Source of the DNA: Acidimicrobiaceae bacterium
GTDB lineage: Bacteria; Actinomycetota; Acidimicrobiia; Acidimicrobiales; Ilumatobacteraceae
NCBI GenBank assembly: GCA_003455715.1
Contig: DMQJ01000102.1
Span: forward strand, 1-9,128
Reading direction: 5' to 3'
DNA: 9,128 nt
Below, piece after piece: positions 5,659 through 9,128 of the stretch. Every line of letters begins with the position of its first letter. Position 1 is the first letter of the stretch. The notes beneath the pieces are model-generated. The model was not told where the DNA came from and did not search any database. It saw nothing but the letters and a program-made list of their open reading frames with translations. Position numbers and translations under genes: made by a program.

Positions 5659-7096
5659 GCGGTCCACAGCGAGATCGTACGACGCCGAGCCACCACGGCC
5701 ACGGCACCACTCGCACCCGCCCACGTGGGCAACCGACCTGCATGTGCTGATGCTGGCGGCAGCGGTGGTCATCAGCATGTGGAGGGGCGTGGCCGCAGCA
5801 GCGGTGGCCGTCGTTGCGCTGTGGCTCGCCCGACCACCACATGCACTCTTGCTGCTTGCGACGCTGCTGGCGGTGGTGGGAGCCTGGCGGGCAGATCGAT
5901 CGTGGGCCGATGCACAGCCTCGCCACGTGGGTGCGTACACCGGATGGGCGAACGTGGCGGCCGACCCCGCACCGTTTGGGCGGGCGCTGCGCGTGACCCT
6001 CGAAGTGGAGGGCGAACGGTTCGATGCGTGGTGCTACGGACGGGTGCGCGCCAAGCTGGCGGAGCGCCAACAGGGTGAGCGGGTGTGGGTGCAGGGCGTG
6101 CGCAGGACACTCGATGGCACGGCCGCCCGCCGCGCCGCGATCCGCCATGTGGTGGGCCGAATGGACCTTGAGGTGGTCGCCGACTGGGCCGACGAAGGGG
6201 TGCTGTGGCGGGCAGGCAACCGGGTGCGCACGGCCCTTCGCGGCGCTGCTGATGCTGCCATGCAACCCAACGACGCAGCGCTGTTCACCGGCCTAGTCAT
6301 CGGCGACGACAGCCGTCAACCGCTTGAGATGATCGAGCGCTTCCGCGCGTCGGGTCTGTCGCACCTCACTGCTGTCTCCGGTCAGAACGTCGCGCTGTTG
6401 CTGGCGGCAGCGTCACCCTTACTCCGGCGGCTGCGACCGTGGGCTCGCTGGCTCACCACCTTGGGATTGGTGGTCTGGTTCATGGGAGTCACGCGATTCG
6501 AACCGTCGGTGCTGCGTGCGGGCGCCATGGCCATGCTGGCTTCCACGGCGTTTCTCGCCGGGCGCGATGCCCGGCCGGTGCGTCTGCTCGGGTGGGCCGT
6601 GGCCGGGCTGGTGCTGCTCGACCCGATGTTGGTGTGGTCGGTGGGCTTCTGGCTGTCGGTCGGTGCCACGCTCGGCGTGTGCAGCGCAGGGCCCTGGTTG
6701 GAGTCGCGGCTGCCCGGCCCGGGCTGGCTGACAGCCCCGCTGGGGGTCACGCTCGGCGCCCAGCTGGGCGTGGTGGTGCCCAGCCTGCTGGTGTTCGGTC
6801 GGCTCCCTCTGGTGTCGGTGCTGGCCAACCTGGTGGCGGTGCCTGCCGCCGGTTTCGTGATGCTGGTAGGTCTTCCCGCCGGTTTGCTGGCAGCGGCGGT
6901 GCCCGGGGCGGCCGAGGTCGTGCTGCTCCCGGCCGAAGTGGGCACACGGTGGGTGGCGACAGTGGCATTCGTGGCCAGTGAGATCGAACCATCGCCCGCC
7001 GTTGGTGTGGTGGGCTGGTTGCTCACCCTTCTCGGGGTCGTCGTGCTGCTCGCTCGACTGCACCTGCGTGGGCGCGGTTCCCGTGTGGCATCCTGA
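5657..7096 (+). CDS. comEC: ComEC/Rec2 DNA-uptake channel, channel domain only
   Basis: From the ATG at 5657 this is a 479-residue polytopic membrane protein; an ATG at 5630 would add nine residues (numbering below uses that longer form). Two N-terminal helices (about 37-85) precede an extracytoplasmic OB-like region (about 100-185). The ComEC competence core follows, with 'ALFTGLVIGDDSRQ' (217-230) and the hallmark 'FRASGLSHLTAVSGQNVALL' (238-257), then about seven helices to residue 475. ComEC forms the channel that takes single-stranded DNA across the cytoplasmic membrane. The C-terminal metallo-beta-lactamase domain of the about 776-residue Bacillus protein is absent: the reading frame ends naturally after a short basic tail, and holA follows 7 nt later. 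Short forms without that domain are known in actinobacteria, so this is probably not a truncation. Its 5' end overlaps the divergent membrane gene. A Shine-Dalgarno sequence favours 5657, but the true start is uncertain. Confidence 0.92.
   Translation: MRSTARSYDAEPPRPRHHSHPPTWATDLHVLMLAAAVVISMWRGVAAAAVAVVALWLARPPHALLLLATLLAVVGAWRADRSWADAQPRHVGAYTGWANVAADPAPFGRALRVTLEVEGERFDAWCYGRVRAKLAERQQGERVWVQGVRRTLDGTAARRAAIRHVVGRMDLEVVADWADEGVLWRAGNRVRTALRGAADAAMQPNDAALFTGLVIGDDSRQPLEMIERFRASGLSHLTAVSGQNVALLLAAASPLLRRLRPWARWLTTLGLVVWFMGVTRFEPSVLRAGAMAMLASTAFLAGRDARPVRLLGWAVAGLVLLDPMLVWSVGFWLSVGATLGVCSAGPWLESRLPGPGWLTAPLGVTLGAQLGVVVPSLLVFGRLPLVSVLANLVAVPAAGFVMLVGLPAGLLAAAVPGAAEVVLLPAEVGTRWVATVAFVASEIEPSPAVGVVGWLLTLLGVVVLLARLHLRGRGSRVAS
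5674..5679 (-). promoter_or_regulatory. Putative -10 box (TACGAT) of the divergent membrane gene
   Basis: On the minus strand TACGAT lies 15 nt upstream of the ATG at 5658, predicting a leader of about 8 nt. It lies inside the comEC coding region. No -35 box is clear. Confidence 0.35.
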
Positions 7097-7103
7097 GTGG
7101 GCC

Positions 7104-8078
7104 ATGCCCGCGTACTACATCACCGGCGACGACGAGTCGCTCGTCCTCTCCGCCATCAGCGACCTCGTGAAGAAGTTGGTCGGCGACGGCGATCGCACGC
7201 TCATGGTCGACGACTTCGACGGTGATGAGTTCGAGGTGCGGGCGCTTGTCGATGCCGCGCAGACCCCTCCGTTCCTCACCGACAAGCGAGTGGTGGTGGC
7301 CCGAGGCGTAGGCCGGTTCAACGCCGACGACGTGGCCCCGCTCGTTGCCTATCTCGACGACCCGCTGCCCACCACCGACCTGGTGCTGGTGGCCGGTGGC
7401 GGCCGACTGCCGAAGTCGCTCAGCGACGCGTTGAAGAAGGGCGGCGCGACCACCATCGAGACAGCGCCCCCGTCGCGAGCGAAAGAGCGCTCCGGGTGGT
7501 TTGAAGAGCAGATTCGCGCTGCGGGTCTGAAGCTCGACGCGCAAGCCCTGCAGTTGGTGGCCACCTGGCTCGGGGAAGACGCTGGCCGCTTGCAGGGCAT
7601 CCTCGACACGCTCAAGGCCACCTACGGCGAGGGCACCCTGCTGCGCAGCGCCGACGTGGCCCCCTTCCTCGGCGACGCCGGGGGAGTGCCACCGTGGGAT
7701 CTCACCGACGCCATCGACCGCGGCGACACCACTCGCTCGCTGCAACTGCTGCATCGCATGATGCGCGCCGGTGAACGGCACCCGCTGCAGGTAATGAGCA
7801 TCCTCCACGGCCACTACTCCAAGCTCCTCGCCCTCGACGGCAGTGGTGCACGCGATGAGGCCTCCGCTGCGGCAGCGATCGGCATCAAGCCGGGGTTCCC
7901 CGCGCGCAAGGCCCTCGACCAGTACCGCAAGCTCGGCGGGGGAGGGGTCACCCGTGCGGTGGGCCTCATGGCGCAGGCCGACCTCGACCTGCGCGGCGCC
8001 AAGGAGTGGCCGGAAGAGTTGGTGATGGAAGTGCTCGTCGCTCGGCTTTCTCGCCTCGGCGCCGGCGGCCGGCGATAG
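7104..8078 (+). CDS. holA: DNA polymerase III subunit delta (clamp loader)
   Basis: This 324-residue protein matches HolA in length and layout. The N-terminal AAA+-like domain begins with 'YYITGDDESLV' (4-14), the degenerate nucleotide-site opening of delta subunits, and continues with strand-helix repeats including 'PPFLTDKRVVVARGV' (55-69) and 'TDLVLVAGG' (91-99). The middle lid region (about 130-190) has 'LVATWLGEDAGRLQGILDTL'. The C-terminal collar domain (about 200-320) contains 'WDLTDAIDRGD', 'HPLQVMSILHGHYSKL' and 'GFPARKALDQYRKL'. HolA is the wrench that opens the DnaN sliding clamp in the replisome. The ATG follows the comEC stop by 7 nt without a clear Shine-Dalgarno sequence, so translation is probably coupled to comEC. 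The comEA-comEC-holA order with convergent rpsT is standard for actinobacteria, which supports all four calls. Confidence 0.94.
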   Translation: MPAYYITGDDESLVLSAISDLVKKLVGDGDRTLMVDDFDGDEFEVRALVDAAQTPPFLTDKRVVVARGVGRFNADDVAPLVAYLDDPLPTTDLVLVAGGGRLPKSLSDALKKGGATTIETAPPSRAKERSGWFEEQIRAAGLKLDAQALQLVATWLGEDAGRLQGILDTLKATYGEGTLLRSADVAPFLGDAGGVPPWDLTDAIDRGDTTRSLQLLHRMMRAGERHPLQVMSILHGHYSKLLALDGSGARDEASAAAAIGIKPGFPARKALDQYRKLGGGGVTRAVGLMAQADLDLRGAKEWPEELVMEVLVARLSRLGAGGRR

Positions 8079-8106
8079 GCCAGGCGGCAGCGGCCAGCGC
8101 ACGCGA

Positions 8107-8134
8107 AAAGGCCCGGGCAGCAGCCCGGGCCCTT
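8107..8134 (-). terminator. Intrinsic terminator of rpsT, possibly shared with holA
   Basis: A perfect 9-bp stem (8110-8118 with 8123-8131) closes a 4-nt loop. Read on the minus strand it is followed immediately by TTTT and lies about 20 nt after the rpsT stop, a classic intrinsic terminator. On the plus strand it lies 31 nt after holA and is followed by CTTC, so it may stop holA transcription less efficiently. Confidence 0.85.
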
Positions 8135-8153
8135 CGACAGCGATCGGTGAAAC

Positions 8154-8408
8154 TCAGCCGGCGGCGTTGAGCTTCTTCATCAGGCGGCTCTTGCGGCGAG
8201 CAGCCTGGTTGGGGTGGATGACGCCCTTGGCGGCAGCCATGTCGAGACGCTTCACGGCCAGGCGGAGGGCTTCCTCGCCCTGCTCGGTGCCGGCAGCCTT
8301 GGTGGCGTTCTTCACGCGGGTCTTGAGCTCGCTCTTGACCGCCTTGTTGCGCTCGGCGCGCTTGGCGTTGGTGAGAATGCGCTTCTTCTGAGACTTGATG
8401 TTTGCCAC
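8154..8408 (-). CDS. rpsT: 30S ribosomal protein bS20
   Basis: This 84-residue, very basic helical protein is unmistakably bS20. It opens with the family's '[20 protein letters not shown]' and ends with '[16 protein letters not shown]'. bS20 binds 16S rRNA early in small-subunit assembly. Length is normal for actinobacteria. The start codon is GTG at 8408, not ATG, preceded by AAAGGG about 9 nt upstream. It converges on holA through a shared hairpin. A good promoter lies just upstream. A non-ATG start on bS20 is also known in Escherichia coli, where it limits translation and takes part in autoregulation; whether the same happens here is inference. Confidence 0.97.
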   Translation of the reverse strand: MANIKSQKKRILTNAKRAERNKAVKSELKTRVKNATKAAGTEQGEEALRLAVKRLDMAAAKGVIHPNQAARRKSRLMKKLNAAG

Positions 8409-8444
8409 GGAGAGAGACCCTTTGGTAGTGAAACCGGCCGGGAA

Positions 8445-8473
8445 AGGCTAACAGGACCGCCCCGGATGCCCAA
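8445..8473 (-). promoter_or_regulatory. rpsT promoter (TTGGGC, 17 nt, TAGCCT)
   Basis: On the minus strand TTGGGC (8468-8473) and TAGCCT (8445-8450) are spaced by 17 nt, giving a predicted leader of about 30 nt that holds the AAAGGG ribosome binding site. The -10 hexamer is identical to that before pgsA. Confidence 0.5.
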
Positions 8474-8502
8474 CCTGGCAGGGCTGCGGTTGACCAGGAG
8501 AA

Positions 8503-8508
8503 TATGCT
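8503..8508 (+). promoter_or_regulatory. Putative -10 box (TATGCT) for leaderless transcript
   Basis: TATGCT, the best match to TATAAT among the plus-strand boxes, lies 6 nt before the ATG at 8515, and no Shine-Dalgarno sequence lies between. This again suggests a leaderless transcript, divergent from rpsT. Confidence 0.5.
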
Positions 8509-8514
8509 CGGTGC

Positions 8515-9128
8515 ATGCGCACGGCTCCGCCACATCGAGCCCCGCTACGTCGGCTGTTTGCCGCGTGTGCCACTGCAGTAGCGGCTCTGTCGTTCGCATC
8601 CGTCGGCAACGCCGACGCGGAAGTGTCTCCGTTCGGGCCGCCAGCGGTTCGCTCCACGACGCAGGCCCGGCTGATGGACACCCGTACTGGAGGCGCCACC
8701 GTCGACGGGCTGGGGAGCGGAGCAGGACGGTTGAACCCTCAGCTTGGACAACGTCTTCGGGTCGCTGGGAGGGCGGGCGTGCTCGACACCGCGGATGCAG
8801 TCGTGCTGAACGTCACTGCGGTCGGGGCAACGGCAGCGGGCTCGGTGTTCGTCTGGCCGTGTGGCCGCTCCAACCAGTCCCAGACCGTGGTGTTCTATCG
8901 GGTGGGCGCAGCGGTCGCGGCGAGCGCCATCGTGCCGCTCGGGTCTGCACAGTTGTGTATCGGCAGCACCTCGTCGGTGCACGTCATTGTTGACCTGCAG
9001 ACTCAGTTCGTCGCTGGCTCGGGGTTCGTGCCAGCAAGGTCGCTGCTCGTGCGCACCACGGGCGGAGTAGGGACCTCCCGGCTACCAGCCAACGTGTGGA
9101 GGCGGGCAGTGCCTCCGGCGGGCCGCGA
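8515..9128 (+). CDS. Secreted protein with tandem Acidimicrobiia-type surface domains (partial)
   Basis: The frame runs from the ATG at 8515 off the right edge (204 complete codons seen, no stop). A signal peptide is clear: an Arg-rich start, a hydrophobic stretch at about 14-30, and likely cleavage near 33-35. Residues about 50-166 form one copy of a beta-rich domain with 'ARLMDTRTGG' (51-60), 'AVVLNVTAVGA' (95-105), 'VFVWPCG' (111-117), 'QLCIG' (146-150) and 'VHVIVDLQ' (155-162). C116 and C148 probably form a disulfide. From memory this domain recurs in large exported proteins of Ilumatobacter and relatives, often at an end of the protein, and has no known activity. From about 172 a second copy seems to begin ('FVPARSLLVRTTGG'), but the DTR of copy one is replaced. 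The divergent promoter with rpsT supports the start. Function beyond secretion is unknown. Confidence 0.8.
   Translation, partial: MRTAPPHRAPLRRLFAACATAVAALSFASVGNADAEVSPFGPPAVRSTTQARLMDTRTGGATVDGLGSGAGRLNPQLGQRLRVAGRAGVLDTADAVVLNVTAVGATAAGSVFVWPCGRSNQSQTVVFYRVGAAVAASAIVPLGSAQLCIGSTSSVHVIVDLQTQFVAGSGFVPARSLLVRTTGGVGTSRLPANVWRRAVPPAGR

Noticed and set aside
7023..8102. Long minus-strand ORF opposite holA
   Set aside because: Shadow of holA with low-complexity Gly/His/Arg composition.
8490..8495. TTGACC as a -35 box for the gene at 8515
   Set aside because: It is only 7 nt from TATGCT, too close to serve as a -35 element for that box.

Overview
The window comes from a high-GC actinobacterium, most likely of the class Acidimicrobiia (Ilumatobacter-like). 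Three things point there: strong G/C preference at third codon positions in every real gene; an actinobacterial inositol-phospholipid gene pair (pgsA-patA) and the actinobacterial late-competence/replication cluster comEA-comEC-holA with convergent rpsT; and, at the right edge, a secreted protein built from the 'LMDTR...VVLNVTAV...VIVDLQ' domain that I associate with exported Acidimicrobiia proteins. No database search was possible, so the taxonomic call is inference.

Layout. 65-757 (minus): secreted protein of two Cys/Trp-containing beta-type domains. 758-875: divergent promoter region. 876-2490 (plus): pgsA (phosphatidylinositol-phosphate synthase type) overlapping patA (acyltransferase), the start of a phosphatidylinositol mannoside pathway; the usual third gene, pimA, does not follow. 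2491-4404: a looser, less conserved stretch holding an unrecognised tail-anchored protein (2714-3223), about 340 bp without a confident gene, a small two-helix membrane protein (3560-3829, minus), and a compact HELVH putative zinc metallopeptidase (3936-4277). 4405-8078: comEA, a divergently transcribed four-helix membrane protein placed between comEA and comEC, comEC (channel domain only), and holA. 8107-8134: a perfect hairpin terminator. 8154-8408 (minus): rpsT with a GTG start. 8515-end (plus): partial secreted multi-domain protein.

How it works together. PgsA and PatA act at the membrane in inositol-lipid synthesis. ComEA (DNA-binding anchor) and ComEC (membrane channel) would move single-stranded DNA into the cell; HolA is the clamp-loader delta subunit and RpsT is ribosomal protein bS20, so the right half is a conserved housekeeping cluster. 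The main oddities are the membrane gene wedged between comEA and comEC, whose start codon shares a CATG palindrome with the likely comEC start, and a recurring TAnnnT box 6-7 nt before the start codon of four genes, which suggests leaderless transcripts. No CRISPR array, tRNA, rRNA, insertion sequence or evident defence system was found.
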